Positions 46,698-56,351 of a DNA stretch of 64,000 nt are shown here, one piece after another; within the stretch, counting starts at the first letter, position 1; each line of letters starts with the position of its first letter. Both the position numbers and the translations under genes were made by a program. The stretch is from Pseudonocardia sp. T1-2H (GTDB taxonomy: Bacteria > Actinomycetota > Actinomycetes > Mycobacteriales > Pseudonocardiaceae), in assembly GCF_038039215.1 (NCBI RefSeq), contig NZ_JBBPCL010000001.1:6014001-6078000 (forward strand), read 5' to 3'. A model generated the notes under the pieces. That model was given only the letters and a program-made list of their open reading frames with translations. It searched no databases and was not told where the DNA came from.

Positions 46698-46712
46698 GGC
46701 GCGCAATGCGCC
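46698..46712. promoter_or_regulatory. ClgR-like box upstream of clpC
   Basis: GGCGC-gcaat-GCGCC, 33 bases upstream of the clpC start, contains CGC-N5-GCG, the core of actinobacterial ClgR sites. ClgR activates clp genes in relatives. The match is short and in GC-rich DNA, so it is only suggestive. Confidence 0.4.
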
Positions 46713-46848
46713 ACGGACGTCGATACCAGCACCTACCACTGTATCGGCTACCGCCCGTCGGGCGCCTCTACGCGCACCCTAGGCGTTCACACGGACACAA
46801 CGTGGTGACATCCGGTCTCATTCCCCGGAACGCGGACGTCCCGCCTGA

Positions 46849-47671
46849 TCAGCTCGCCGCGGCGGTCTGTTCGCGCTGCCGCTCGGCGGCCTTGTCCGCC
46901 CGGAAGCCGTCCTCGTCCCGTCCCCTGCGCCAGTACCCGGAGACGGACAGCGCGTCCCGGTCGACGCCCCGCTCGCCGAGCAGGTGCCGGCGCACCTCGC
47001 GGACCTCACCCGCCTCGCCGTGCACGAACGCGTGCACGCGGCCGGGCGGGAACTCGAGCGCGCGGACGGCGGCGAGCAGCTGCCCCGCCCCGCCGGCGGC
47101 GGTGGTGTCGCGGTGCAGCCAGGTGACCCGGACGTCCGGGCCCGCCGGGAAGCTCCTGCTGGTCGTCGGCGTTCCCGACCTGCACGAGCACCCGTGCGGT
47201 GGCCCCGTCCGGGATCTTCTGCAGGGCCGCGGCGATGGCGGGCAGCGCCGCCTCGTCACCGACCAGGAGGTGCCAGCCGGCCGCGGCGTCCGGGGCGTAG
47301 GCACCACCCGGGCCGAGCAGCCGCAGGGTGTCCCCCGGCTTCGCCGCGGCGGCCCAGGGACCGGCCACGCCGGTGTCCCCGTGATGCACGAAGTCGATGG
47401 TGAGCTCGCCGGCGGCGTGGTCCAGCGCGCGGACCGTGTAGGTCCGGGTGAGCGGCCACTCGGCGCGCGGGTGGTCCCTGCGGATGGCCTCGATGTCGAA
47501 CGGTGCCGCGTAACTCACACCCGGAGCCGGAAACAGAATCTTCACGTAGCGGTCCGTGTGCTCGGTGTCCGGGAAGGCGGCGAGCTCGTCGCCGCCCGCG
47601 ATCACGCGGATCATGTGCGGCGTCAGCCGTTCGGTGCGCCGCACCTGCAGGGTGGTCATCCGACGTGCCAC
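46849..47671 (-). CDS. Siderophore-interacting protein / ferric-siderophore reductase (frameshifted in this sequence)
   Basis: The corrected protein has 273 residues. The N-terminal FAD-binding barrel shows the typical HTDRYVKILFP and RTYTVRALDHAAGELTIDFV (R-x-Y-T-x-R). Then come VHHGDTGVAGPWA, the DEAALPAIAAAL segment and a C-terminal SGYWRRGRDEDGFRADKAAE. These identify ViuB-type proteins, which reduce iron in imported siderophores with NADPH. The frame breaks after NADDQQELP and continues as AGPDVRVTWLHRD in another frame. An extra base at GAAGCTC 47149-47155 (plus strand) explains it. It is inserted between clpC and lsr2. Confidence 0.87.
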
Positions 47672-47760
47672 TGCGAACCTCCGAGGCGAACGGGCGGACG
47701 CGGACGGCGCGCCACGACGACGAACTCGATCGATGAGGCCACCCTAACCTCGTGGCGACA

Positions 47761-47799
47761 CGAGGGGGCCGCCCGGGCGTGATCCGGACGGCCCCCTCG
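47761..47799 (-). terminator. lsr2 terminator
   Basis: CGAGGGGGCCG (47761-47771) pairs with CGGCCCCCTCG (47789-47799), with partial pairing continuing inward. It lies 17 bases past the lsr2 stop. Confidence 0.72.
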
Positions 47800-47815
47800 A
47801 ACGCGGGACAGGAGG

Positions 47816-48166
47816 TCAGTTCTCCTGGTGATAGGCCTCGAGGACCTCGGCCGGGATCCGGCCCCGGTCCGACACCTTCATCCCGCGCTTGCGGGCCCAG
47901 TCCCGGATCGCCTGGTTCTGCTCACGGTCGATCGCCGGCCTGCGCGCCGGGGCCGAGCCGTTGCCCGTCGCCGTCGCTCTGCGGCGGCTGACGGCCGCCT
48001 TGCGCGCGGCACCCACGTAGTTCGCCAGCGCGTCCCGCAGTCTGTCGGCGTTCGTCGACGACAGGTCGATCTCGTAGTTCTTGCCGTCGATACCGAACTC
48101 GACCGTCTCGGCTGCAACCTCCCCGTCGAGGTCGTCGATCAATCTAATCTCACGGATCTGCGCCAC
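47816..48166 (-). CDS. lsr2: Lsr2 nucleoid-associated protein (H-NS-like silencer)
   Basis: The protein has 116 residues from a GTG with GGAGGG upstream. The N-terminal dimerisation domain ([35 protein letters not shown]) and C-terminal DNA-binding domain ([20 protein letters not shown], with the RGR hook that enters the AT-rich minor groove) are complete. Lsr2 coats AT-rich and foreign DNA and represses it. The 19 extra upstream codons in the same frame are rejected: they cross the RBS and the AT-rich promoter. Position between clpC and lysS is as in mycobacteria. Confidence 0.96.
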   Translation of the reverse strand: MAQIREIRLIDDLDGEVAAETVEFGIDGKNYEIDLSSTNADRLRDALANYVGAARKAAVSRRRATATGNGSAPARRPAIDREQNQAIRDWARKRGMKVSDRGRIPAEVLEAYHQEN

Positions 48167-48360
48167 CGCCGCAGCCCTCCACATCATTTGGTTCAACAGA
48201 TGCACACGAACGAAATTGTGCACGGCAACGCCGTCGAATTGAATATATCTCCAATCCGGCGCCGTTGTCGAGGCGCCCCCACACGACCGGGTGGAGACGT
48301 CGGCGATTCGTGTGTTAAGGAGCTTTGCGCCGGGGGTGCGGCCGCCCGGAACGGAACGGG
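48167..48360 (-). promoter_or_regulatory. AT-rich lsr2 upstream region
   Basis: In the 194 bases between lysS and lsr2, the part 48181-48262 is strikingly AT-rich for this DNA (GAATTGAATATATCTCC at 48236-48252). This suits autoregulation by Lsr2, which prefers AT-rich minor grooves. No single promoter hexamer pair stands out. Confidence 0.5.
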
Positions 48361-49875
48361 TCAGGACTCGGCGCGGACCAGCGGGAACAGGATGGTGTCC
48401 CGGATACCCAGCCCCGTCAGGGTCATCAGGAGCCGGTCCACGCCCATTCCCATACCGCCTGTCGGCGGCATTCCGTACTCCATCGCACGGAGGAAGTCCT
48501 CATCGAGCTGCATCGCCTCGGGATCGCCCTTGGCCGCGAGCAGGGACTGGGCGTGCAACCTGCTGCGCTGCTCCACCGGGTCCACCAGCTCGGAGTACGC
48601 CGTGCCCAGCTCGTGCCCGAAGACGATCAGGTCCCAGGCCTCGGCCAGCCGCGGGTCGTCGCGGTGCCGGCGGGTGAGCGGGCGGACCTCGACCGGATAG
48701 TCCCGCACGAACGTCGGCTCGATCAGCGTGTGCTCGACGAGCTTCTCGAAGAGTTCCAGGACGATCTGGCCGGCCGTCCACGATTCCTTGAGCGCGACGT
48801 CGTGTTCAGCGGCGATCTTTCGCAGCTCTTCCGTACCGGTGTCCGGGGTGACCTCGCTGCCCACCGCGTTCGCCACCGATTCGTGAAGCGTGACCGAACG
48901 CCACTCACCCCCGAGATCGTGCTCCGACCCGTCCGCGTGACGGACGACCGTGGAACCGAACACGGCGCGTGCACTTTCCTGCACGAGCTGCCGCGTCAGA
49001 ACGGCCATATCGTCGTAGGTGGAGTAGGCCTGATAGGCCTCCAGCATCGCGAACTCCGGCGAATGCGTGGAGTCGATCCCCTCGTTGCGGAACACGCGGT
49101 TGAGCTCGAAGACCCGCTCGATCCCGCCCACGACCGCTCGCTTCAGGAACAACTCCGGGGCGATGCGCAGATAGAGGTCGGTGTCGAGGGAGTTCGCGTG
49201 CGTCACGAACGGGCGCGCGGTCGCGCCGCCGTGCAGCAGCTGCAGCATCGGCGTCTCGACCTCGACGAAGTCCCGGGCCGTGAGCTGCTCGCGCAGCGTC
49301 CGGAGCACGGCGGAGCGGGCGCGCACCATGTCTCGCGCCTCCGGGCGCATGATGAGGTCCACGTAGCGCTGGCGGACGCGCGTCTCCTCGGACAGCTCGC
49401 GGTGGGCCACCGGGAGCGGCCGGACGGACTTCGCCACCATGGACCACGAGTCCGCCATCACCGACAGCTCACCGCGCCGGGAGGTGATCACCTCGCCGTC
49501 CACCAGCACGTGGTCCCCGAGGTCCACCATCGCCTTCCACTCGGCGAGGGGCTCCTCGCCGACGTTCGCCAGGCTCAGCATCGCCTGCAGCTCGGTCCCG
49601 TCGCCCTCGCGGAGGGTGGCGAAGCAGAGCTTGCCGGTGTTGCGGACGAACATGACCCGCCCGGCGACGCGCACCCGGCGTCCGGTCTGCGTGTCCGGCT
49701 CGAGGTCCGGGAACGCGGCGCGGATCTCCGCGAGGGTGTCCGTGCGCGGGACCTCGACCGGATACGGGTCCTTGCCCCTCTCCAGCAGTTCCGCACGCTT
49801 CTCCCGACGGATCCGCAGCTGCTCGGGCAGATCGTCGTCGGCGGAGGGGGGCGTGTTCACGGAACCGTCATTCAC
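48361..49875 (-). CDS. lysS: Lysyl-tRNA synthetase, class II
   Basis: The protein has 504 residues. The N-terminal anticodon-binding OB fold ([20 protein letters not shown]) precedes the class II core: motif 1 around FVEVETPML, motif 2 [20 protein letters not shown], and motif 3 [19 protein letters not shown]. It charges tRNA-Lys. The start at 49875 is one possibility; conserved sequence begins near [20 protein letters not shown]. It precedes lsr2 by 194 bases. No frameshift is seen across 1.5 kb. Confidence 0.97.
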   Translation of the reverse strand: MNDGSVNTPPSADDDLPEQLRIRREKRAELLERGKDPYPVEVPRTDTLAEIRAAFPDLEPDTQTGRRVRVAGRVMFVRNTGKLCFATLREGDGTELQAMLSLANVGEEPLAEWKAMVDLGDHVLVDGEVITSRRGELSVMADSWSMVAKSVRPLPVAHRELSEETRVRQRYVDLIMRPEARDMVRARSAVLRTLREQLTARDFVEVETPMLQLLHGGATARPFVTHANSLDTDLYLRIAPELFLKRAVVGGIERVFELNRVFRNEGIDSTHSPEFAMLEAYQAYSTYDDMAVLTRQLVQESARAVFGSTVVRHADGSEHDLGGEWRSVTLHESVANAVGSEVTPDTGTEELRKIAAEHDVALKESWTAGQIVLELFEKLVEHTLIEPTFVRDYPVEVRPLTRRHRDDPRLAEAWDLIVFGHELGTAYSELVDPVEQRSRLHAQSLLAAKGDPEAMQLDEDFLRAMEYGMPPTGGMGMGVDRLLMTLTGLGIRDTILFPLVRAES

Positions 49876-49943
49876 GCTGGAGCAGCGTAGCCGCGACGCG
49901 GCGACGCCCGGCGGGCGGCCGGTGCTCCGGTTACGGTGCGCGG

Positions 49944-50129
49944 GTGACTTCCGCGGGTGGCGAGGGCCAGCAGGACGACCAGGAACCCGAGGACCCCGGG
50001 ATGCACGGGGCGCCCGACCGGGAGCCGGAGGCCGGTTCCGGGGACGGGCGCGATGCCGGCGAGGGCGAACCGCGGGACCCGCGGCAGCCCGACCCCGAGG
50101 ACCCCGGCATGCACGGGCCGCCGCCCTGA
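49944..50129 (+). CDS. Small acidic protein with a duplicated PEDPGMHG motif
   Basis: This is a 61-codon frame from GTG with strong GC bias at third positions. The protein is acidic and disordered-looking, and the segment PEDPGMHG occurs twice, once mid-chain (followed by AP) and once at the C-terminus (followed by PPP). The two copies use different synonymous codons, which favours coding selection over a DNA repeat. The gene sits head-to-head with lysS and tail-to-tail with coaX. No family is recognised. The minus-strand frame over the same DNA also lacks stops but looks less protein-like. Confidence 0.5.
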   Translation: MTSAGGEGQQDDQEPEDPGMHGAPDREPEAGSGDGRDAGEGEPRDPRQPDPEDPGMHGPPP

Positions 50130-50154
50130 GTCGCCCCGCGGCCCGGGCGCCGGG

Positions 50155-51003
50155 CTACTGCCCGGCGCGCCCCGAGGCCGTCGGAGGTCTCACGTTGCCG
50201 CCGGCCACGAGGGTGCTGCGGACGTTGCGCAGGTAGGTCAGCCGTAGTCCCTCGAGCGTCAGGTCCGGGACGTACTCGGTGATCGTCTCCGAGACCCCCA
50301 CCATCAGCGGCGCCAGGCCGCCGGTGCCCAGCACGGTGACCGGTCCGGCCTCGGGGCCGAGCTCGGCCTCGATGCGGTGCACCAGGCCGTCGACCTGGCC
50401 GGCGAAGCCGTAGAGCACCCCGGACTGCAGGCACTCCACGGTGTTCTTGCCGATCACCGAGCGCGGCGGCAGGAACTCCACCGTGCGCAGGGCGGCGGCG
50501 CGATGGGCCAGGGCGTCCATGGAGATCTCGATGCCCGGCGCCAGCGCGCCACCCAGGAACTCCCCGCGCGCGGACACCACGTCGATGTTGGTGGAGGTGC
50601 CGAAGTCCACGACGACGCAGGCCGTGTCGTGGCGGGCGTGCGCGGCGAGGGTGTTGACGACGCGGTCCGCGCCGACCTCCCGCGGGTTGTCGACGAGCAG
50701 CGGGACACCGGTCTTGACCCCCGGCCCGACCACGACCGTCGGCATCCGGGTGCCGCGCCGCTCCAGCATCACGCGGAGCTCGCGCAGCAGCATCGGCACC
50801 GTCGACAGCGCCGCGACCCCGGTGACCTGCCCGTCGTACTCGCCGATCATCGACCGGACGGCGACCTCGAGCTCGTCCGCCGTCATCCGGGGGTCCGTGC
50901 GCAGCCGCCAGTCCCGGACGAGCTCGGGCCGCACCCCGTCCTCGGCGTCCGGGTAGACGCCGAGGGCGATCTGTGTGTTGCCGATGTCGATGCAGAGGAG
51001 CAC
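50155..51003 (-). CDS. coaX: Type III pantothenate kinase
   Basis: The protein has 282 residues of the ASKHA fold. MLLCIDIGNTQIALGVY opens with the phosphate-1 Asp. PREVGADRVVNTLAAH and VVVDFGTSTNIDVVS (phosphate and catalytic Asp) follow, then GGALAPGIEISMDAL and TGGLAPLM. It phosphorylates pantothenate, the first step toward CoA, independent of feedback by CoA in known members. The GTG start is one base from the panD stop, so the two are co-transcribed with panC. Confidence 0.95.
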   Translation of the reverse strand: MLLCIDIGNTQIALGVYPDAEDGVRPELVRDWRLRTDPRMTADELEVAVRSMIGEYDGQVTGVAALSTVPMLLRELRVMLERRGTRMPTVVVGPGVKTGVPLLVDNPREVGADRVVNTLAAHARHDTACVVVDFGTSTNIDVVSARGEFLGGALAPGIEISMDALAHRAAALRTVEFLPPRSVIGKNTVECLQSGVLYGFAGQVDGLVHRIEAELGPEAGPVTVLGTGGLAPLMVGVSETITEYVPDLTLEGLRLTYLRNVRSTLVAGGNVRPPTASGRAGQ

Positions 51004-51004
51004 G

Positions 51005-51421
51005 TCAGATCGCGCTGACCGCTCCGGACAGCAGCCCCGAGCCCTCGGGGGCGTGCGCGGGGTCGTTCCCGAGCTCGACGACGCGGTTGTGCTCGTCGAC
51101 GAACACGACGTGCGGCGAGTAGGTGAGCAGCTCGGCCTCGTCGAGCTGGCCGTAGGCGATCAGGATGACCAGGTCGCCGGGGTGCACCAGGTGCGCGGCG
51201 GCCCCGTTGATCCCGATCACCCCGCTCCCCCGCTCACCGGGGATCACGTAGGTCTCCAGCCGGGCCCCGTTGGTGATGTCGACGATCGCGACCCGCTCCC
51301 CCTCGAGCAGGTCCGCGGCCTCCATCAGGTCCTGGTCCACCGTCACCGAGCCGACGTAGTGCAGGTCGGCCTGGGTCACCGTGGCACGGTGGATCTTGGA
51401 GGTCATCATGGTGCGCAGCAC
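51005..51421 (-). CDS. panD: Aspartate 1-decarboxylase
   Basis: The protein has 138 residues. From GTG 51421, self-cleavage between Gly24 and Ser25 ([10 protein letters not shown]) falls exactly where it does in E. coli PanD, which supports this start over the ATGs at residues 5-6. Ser25 becomes the pyruvoyl cofactor. Further signatures are [19 protein letters not shown] and [18 protein letters not shown]. It makes beta-alanine for the PanC reaction. It lies between panC (eight bases upstream) and coaX in one operon. Confidence 0.96.
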   Translation of the reverse strand: MLRTMMTSKIHRATVTQADLHYVGSVTVDQDLMEAADLLEGERVAIVDITNGARLETYVIPGERGSGVIGINGAAAHLVHPGDLVILIAYGQLDEAELLTYSPHVVFVDEHNRVVELGNDPAHAPEGSGLLSGAVSAI

Positions 51422-51429
51422 GGGGGCTC

Positions 51430-52338
51430 CTAGAGCTGGACGGAGATGTTGTCGATCAGGCGGGTGGCGCCGAGGCGGGCGGCGACGAGCAGCCGGGCGC
51501 GCCCCGAGACCGGGTCCGGCCCCAGGTCGCCGTCGCGCAGCTCCAGGTACTCGACCTGCAGCGCCGGCTCCTCGGCCAGCACCGCGTGGGCCCGTTCGAG
51601 GACCGCGCCGGGGCCGTGGGCGGAGACCGAGGCCCCCTCGCGCAGCGCGCGGGAGAGCGTGGCAGCGCGGGGGCGCTCGTCCGCGGACAGGTAGGCGTTG
51701 CGCGAGGACCGGGCGAGCCCGTCGGGCTCGCGGACCGTCGGGACACCGACGACGGAGAGCGGGAAGTCCATGTCCCGCACCATCTTCTTGACCAGGACGA
51801 GCTGCTGGAAGTCCTTCTCCCCGAACAGCGCGACGTCCGGGCCGACGATGTGGAACAGCTTCGCGACGACGGTCAGCATCCCGTCGAAGTGCCCGGGCCG
51901 GAAAGCGCCGTCGAGCTCGCCGCCCAGCGGGCCGGCCGCGATGCGCGTGTCCGAGCCCGGCGGGTACATGTGCTCGACGCCGGGGGTGAACACCAGCTCG
52001 GCCCCCTCCTCGCGGCAGGCCTCGAGGTCCGCCTCGAGCGGCCGCGGGTACTTCGCGAGGTCCTCGTTCGGCCCGAACTGCAGCGGGTTCACGAAGATGC
52101 TCACGACGGGCACGACGTTGCCCGGGACCTTCCGCGCGTGCCGGATCAGCTCGCGGTGACCCTCGTGCAGCGCGCCCATCGTGGGGACGAGCACGACCTT
52201 GCGACCGGCGTTCCGCAGGGCGCGGGTGACGGGCGCCAGCGTCGACGGCTCGGAGTGCACGGTCAGCTCTCCGGCGGCGTAGCCGCCCCGGGTGCCACCG
52301 GCGGAGCCGGCCCTTCTGTACGCAGCAGGTGCGGTCAC
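51430..52338 (-). CDS. panC: Pantothenate synthetase
   Basis: The protein has 302 residues. [20 protein letters not shown] carries the HIGH-like nucleotidyl site, with [40 protein letters not shown] and the later [16 protein letters not shown] (KMSKS-like). It joins pantoate and beta-alanine with ATP. GTG 52338 overlaps the DUF2520 stop (GTGA). About 45 extra N-terminal residues precede the core. This start is chosen for the overlap; a start near [10 protein letters not shown] would give a more typical length. Confidence 0.95.
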   Translation of the reverse strand: MTAPAAYRRAGSAGGTRGGYAAGELTVHSEPSTLAPVTRALRNAGRKVVLVPTMGALHEGHRELIRHARKVPGNVVPVVSIFVNPLQFGPNEDLAKYPRPLEADLEACREEGAELVFTPGVEHMYPPGSDTRIAAGPLGGELDGAFRPGHFDGMLTVVAKLFHIVGPDVALFGEKDFQQLVLVKKMVRDMDFPLSVVGVPTVREPDGLARSSRNAYLSADERPRAATLSRALREGASVSAHGPGAVLERAHAVLAEEPALQVEYLELRDGDLGPDPVSGRARLLVAARLGATRLIDNISVQL

Positions 52339-53228
52339 CGGTGTTCCTCCAGGGTCGCGCGGACCTCGTCGGCCGCGTGGTCGGGCAGCAGGCCGGCCGC
52401 GCCGGCGCGGTACGCGGTCCGGCGGGCCAGGGTGCGGTAGGTGTCCGCCAGCTCGGGATCGACGGCGTCGAGCTCGCGCAGGTGCTTCCGCACGGTCCCG
52501 GCGTCGCCGCGCGCGACCGGGCCGGTCAGGGCGCGGTCGCCGTGGCGCAGGGCGTTGTCCAGGGCCGCGGAGAGCAGCGGGCCGAGCAGCCGCTCGGCGG
52601 GCCGGATCCCGGCGTCCTCCAGCAGCTCGACCGCGTCCCGCACGAGCGTGACCAGGTGGTTCGCGCCGTGCGCGAGGGCCGCGTGGTAGAGCGGGCGAAC
52701 GGCCTCGGCGATCCGCACGGGCTCGGCCCCGATCTCGACGACGAGCGCCTCGCCCACGCTCCACGCCGCCTCGTCGTCCTCCCGGGCGGTGACGCCGACG
52801 CTGCACGCGAGGAGCCGCTGGACGTCCTCCTCGCGGCCGGTGAACGTCATCACCGGGTGCAGGGCGATCGGCAGCACGTCGTGCTCGACGGCCGGGTCCA
52901 GGACCGAGATGCCGTGGGCGCCGGAGGTGTGGACGACGATCTGGCCGGGGCGGAAGCAGCCGGCGTTCGCGAGGCCGCGGACCAGGCCGGGAAGGACGTC
53001 GTCCGGGACGGCGAGCACCGCGAGGTCCGCGCGCTGGACCACCTCGTCGGGCGGCAGCAGCGGGACGCCCGGGAGCATCGTCTCGGCGCGGTGGACGGAC
53101 GCCCGGGAGACGCCTGAGATGGCGACGACCTGGTGGCCGACACCGCTCAACACGGCACCGAGAGCTGCACCGACCCGGCCGGCGGAGACCACTCCGACGG
53201 CGAGCCGCGCAGGACGGCCTGCACTCAT
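52335..53228 (-). CDS. Rossmann-like / DUF2520 protein
   Basis: The protein has 297 residues. A dinucleotide fold ([40 protein letters not shown]) precedes an all-helical C-terminal half ([20 protein letters not shown]), the architecture of DUF2520 proteins, which resembles ketopantoate reductase and hydroxyacid dehydrogenases. It is fixed upstream of panC in actinobacteria and is translationally coupled to it here. A role in making the pantoate that PanC uses is an attractive inference, but it is not shown. The ATG at 53228 follows GGAGCGTC. Confidence 0.88.
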   Translation of the reverse strand: MSAGRPARLAVGVVSAGRVGAALGAVLSGVGHQVVAISGVSRASVHRAETMLPGVPLLPPDEVVQRADLAVLAVPDDVLPGLVRGLANAGCFRPGQIVVHTSGAHGISVLDPAVEHDVLPIALHPVMTFTGREEDVQRLLACSVGVTAREDDEAAWSVGEALVVEIGAEPVRIAEAVRPLYHAALAHGANHLVTLVRDAVELLEDAGIRPAERLLGPLLSAALDNALRHGDRALTGPVARGDAGTVRKHLRELDAVDPELADTYRTLARRTAYRAGAAGLLPDHAADEVRATLEEHR

Positions 53229-53396
53229 GACGCTCCTTCTCGTTCCAGTCCGCGCTTCGGGTACCGGACGAGCTGTCGACGACGACTGTTGGCGACGCGA
53301 CGTCAGGGTAGACGCGGGGGACGATCAGGTAGCACGCTCGTGACGGGGTTCACCCGTCACGCGGGCGCGAGATCGTCCCCGGCGCAGCCCGGGAGC

Positions 53397-54780
53397 TCAG
53401 CGCGGCGGGCCCCAGCCGGGCGGCGGCCCCTGCTGTCCCTGCCCGTAGCCCGGCGGTGGCCCCGGCTGCCGGTGGCCCGGTGCCTGACCCGGCGGCGGCC
53501 CGTACCCCGGTTGCGGCGCGTACCCGAGCTGCCCGTACCCCTGCGGGCCCCGGAACGGCGCTCCCGGCACCGGCCCCGGTGCGGGCGGCTGCCAGCCGGG
53601 CGGAGGCGGCCGGCTCCCCCAGGTCGCGGTGAGGGCCTCGGGCATCCCGACCGCCCGGGCCCGGGCGGCCTCGAGGGTGTGCAGCATCTCGTCGTGCCGC
53701 CGGTGGGCGTCGTCCCGGGCCGCGCCACGGGAGATCCTGCTGCGCAGGAACGCGAGCTCGGTGACCGCGGCCTGGTAGTCCGCGACGGCCTTGGCGGCGC
53801 GCGATCCCGCCCGCCTGCGCACGGCGGCCCGCCAGCCGCGGCGACGCGCCAGGTTGCCGAGCAGCGGGACCTCGCTCCAGGCGATCCAGCCGGCCTCGGC
53901 GAAGCCCGGCAGCTGGTCCGCGACGGTGCGGGCCTCCCGTCGTCGCTGCCAGACGATCACCACGATCATCGCGACGAACAGCGGCAGCATCACGAACGCG
54001 TAGACGCCGAGGAACACCCCGCCGCCGAACAGCGTGGCCGCGCCGTTCCACATCGAGTGCAGGACCACTGCGACCAGGTAACCGGCCAGGACGGCCAGCA
54101 CCCGGACGACCGGCGCGCGGTTCGAGGCGGCGATGCCCGCGCCGATTCCCGTCATGACGGTGAAGAGCGGATGCGCGAACGGCGAGAACACCCCGCGCAG
54201 CAGGACGACCGCCAGCACGCCGCCGCCCTGCGCCTCGATGCCCCCCTCGGCGAAGGCGCGGCCGATGTAGAGGATGTTCTCCGTGAAGGCGAAGCCCGCG
54301 GCGGTCAGTCCCGCGTAGACGATGCCGTCGACCACGCCGTCGAACTCCCGGCGGCGCCAGATCAGCAGCCCGACGAGGAACAGGCCCTTCACGGCCTCCT
54401 CCACGAACGGGGCGATCACGACGGCGCCGAGGACGTCCCCGCTGCCGCGGCCGAGCAGCTGGTCCGCCGCCAGCGCGGCGCTGGAGTTGATGAGCAGCGC
54501 GGACAGGGCGGCGAAGCACGCGCCCCACAGGAAGGCGTAGAGCAGCATCCGCGGCGGCTCGGGCTCCCAGCGGTCCACCCAGAGGAAGGTGGCGACGACG
54601 GGCCCGACGGGCAGCAGCGCACACAGTGCGCCGACGATCACGCCGCCGGAGCCGACGGAGCTTCCCGACGATGCCGAGCACCACGAGCCCGCAGATACCG
54701 AGCAGCACCAGCCCCACGACCGGGGCGAGCACGCCGCGGCGCCGCGCCACATGGGCATGCCTCGGAAGGGGATGAGCCAT
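53397..54780 (-). CDS. PrsW-family intramembrane metalloprotease (frameshifted in this sequence)
   Basis: The corrected protein has 460 residues and about eight membrane segments. Protease motifs are FVEEAVKGLFLV (E-E-x-x-K), FAFTENILYIG, FSPFAHPLFTVMTG and VVLHSMWNGA, which together hold the metal ligands of PrsW-type glutamic metalloproteases. These cut membrane proteins such as anti-sigma factors. The C-terminal 110 residues are soluble and end in a Pro/Gly/Tyr/Gln-rich tail. The frame breaks after LVVLGIVG. An extra base in GAGCTTC (54658-54664) restores it as GSSVGSGGVIVGAL. It is placed between DUF2520 and DUF3180. Confidence 0.85.
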
Positions 54781-54858
54781 GTCCCGGGAGCCTACGGGTG
54801 GGGGAGGCCACCCGCCCGGCGCCGGGCACGAGCGGGTGGGAAGTCCGCGGCGGAGCCG

Positions 54859-55380
54859 TCAGTAGCGGCCGGGGTCCCCGTGGTCGCGGTCGTCGCGGTC
54901 GCGGACGTCGGCGTTCCGGTCGTCCCTGTCCCGGTCCCGGTCGCGGTCGTCCGGCGCCCGGCAGCACCGCTCGAGCCACAACGCCCCGGCGACGAGGCCC
55001 AGCGCGCACACCAGCCCGACGGCCGCCGACGCCGCGTCCGAGGCCGCCGCGGTGACGCTCCCGCTGCGGGGCAGGACGTACACCAGCAACCCCGTCCACA
55101 GCCCGGCGACGAGCGCCCCGCCCATGGCCGACGCCTGCGCGACGATCACCGCCCGGGCCGCGACCAGCGGTTCGAGCGGCCGGCTGCCGGGGCTGCGCCG
55201 GATCCGCCCGCGCAGCACGTTCCCGGCCACGGCCTCGGCGACGCCCAGCACCCCGAGCGTGACGCCCGCGGGCAGCGGGAACGCGGGCAGCGCGCCGTAG
55301 GTCAGCCGGACCAGCAGGAGCGCGACGACCGCCGCACCGAGCCCGGCGACGAGGAGATCACGCGGACGGGTGGGCCTCAC
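54859..55380 (-). CDS. DUF3180 membrane protein
   Basis: The protein has 173 residues with four transmembrane segments (first at about 9-30, LLVAGLGAAVVALLLVRLTY). It is of the DUF3180 family, always found after folK in actinobacteria; function unknown. GTG 55380 overlaps the folK stop (GTGA). The C-terminus is odd: after the last helix comes a charged tail of alternating Asp and Arg (DDRDRDRDRDDRNADVRD and on), encoded by a degenerate CGGTCG-type hexanucleotide repeat at 54870-54960. The tail length is likely to vary between strains by slippage. Confidence 0.88.
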   Translation of the reverse strand: MRPTRPRDLLVAGLGAAVVALLLVRLTYGALPAFPLPAGVTLGVLGVAEAVAGNVLRGRIRRSPGSRPLEPLVAARAVIVAQASAMGGALVAGLWTGLLVYVLPRSGSVTAAASDAASAAVGLVCALGLVAGALWLERCCRAPDDRDRDRDRDDRNADVRDRDDRDHGDPGRY

Positions 55381-55886
55381 GGCGCCAGCACCAGGTCGTC
55401 CCGGCGCCGCACGGCCTCGGCGTCCGCGTCCGGCAGCGCCCCCAGCAGGGCACGGACCGCGCCGCGGCCCGGGAGCATCGCGTCCGGCTCGACGTCCAGC
55501 CAGGGGACGAGCACGGTCGCGCGGTCCGCGGTGCCCGGGTGCGGGAGCAGGAGCTCGGGGGCCGCGCTGAACACCGGACCGTCCGGCCCGTCGACGCTCA
55601 CGACGTCGACGTCCAGGGTCCGCGGGCCCCAGCGCACCTCGCGGACGCGCCCGGCGGCGTTCTCCAGCGACTGGCCGCGGCGGAGCCAGCCCCACTCGTC
55701 GAGGGCGGGGTCGTCCGCGATCAGGACCGCGTTGAGGAAGTCCGCCTGCTCGACGCCGCCCCAGGGCTCGGTCTCGTACACCGGGGAGACCGCGACGAGG
55801 ACCTCCCGGAGGTCGTCGACCACGCTGCGGAGGTGGGCGAGGCGGTCCCCGAGGTTGGAGCCGAGGGACAGCACGGCCCGACTCAT
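55377..55886 (-). CDS. folK: 2-amino-4-hydroxy-6-hydroxymethyldihydropteridine pyrophosphokinase
   Basis: The protein has 169 residues. SLGSNLGDRLAHLRSVVDDL at the start, VSPVYETEPWGGVEQADFLN, and RWGPRTLDVDVVSVDG with the two magnesium-binding Asp residues define HPPK. It transfers pyrophosphate to the pterin that FolP then joins to p-aminobenzoate. ATG 55886 is 34 bases downstream of the folB stop. Co-directional with folE, folP, folB and DUF3180. Confidence 0.96.
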   Translation of the reverse strand: MSRAVLSLGSNLGDRLAHLRSVVDDLREVLVAVSPVYETEPWGGVEQADFLNAVLIADDPALDEWGWLRRGQSLENAAGRVREVRWGPRTLDVDVVSVDGPDGPVFSAAPELLLPHPGTADRATVLVPWLDVEPDAMLPGRGAVRALLGALPDADAEAVRRRDDLVLAP

Positions 55887-55920
55887 CGCGGGGTCCCCGC
55901 GCCGGGGAACGCAGCCGGGG

Positions 55921-56322
55921 TCATGCGGGGATCACCCTGGGCTCGCCGCCGCGGGCGCCGTTGCGGCGGGAGCGGCGGGCCACCACGGCGACGTCCGCGA
56001 AGTCCAGCGGGATCGGGGCGGACGGCTTGTGCAGCGTCACCTCGACGGCGTGCACCCGCGCGTCCTTCATGACGTCCTCGGCGATCTCCGCGGACACCGT
56101 CTCGATCAGGTTCCGGGGCTCGCCCGCCACGATCGCGGCGGCCCGCTCGGCCAGCTCCCCGTAGTGCAGGGTCTGCGCGAGGTCGTCCGTGGCGGCGGCC
56201 TCCTCCAGGTCCATCCACACGACGACGTCCACGACGAAGTCCTGGCCGTCCCGGCGCTCGTGGTCGAACACGCCGTGGTGGCCGCGGACCTTGAGCCCGC
56301 GCAGCTCGATCCGGTCCGTCAT
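55921..56322 (-). CDS. folB: Dihydroneopterin aldolase
   Basis: The protein has 133 residues. [20 protein letters not shown], with the catalytic segment [20 protein letters not shown], then [32 protein letters not shown] and [13 protein letters not shown] match FolB. It cleaves dihydroneopterin to the hydroxymethyl pterin used by FolK. ATG 56322 has an AGGAGGAC site nearby. The longer open frame through folP in the same frame is rejected as low-complexity. Confidence 0.96.
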   Translation of the reverse strand: MTDRIELRGLKVRGHHGVFDHERRDGQDFVVDVVVWMDLEEAAATDDLAQTLHYGELAERAAAIVAGEPRNLIETVSAEIAEDVMKDARVHAVEVTLHKPSAPIPLDFADVAVVARRSRRNGARGGEPRVIPA

Positions 56323-56351
56323 CGGGTCCTCCTCCGTGATCACGTCGAGGG

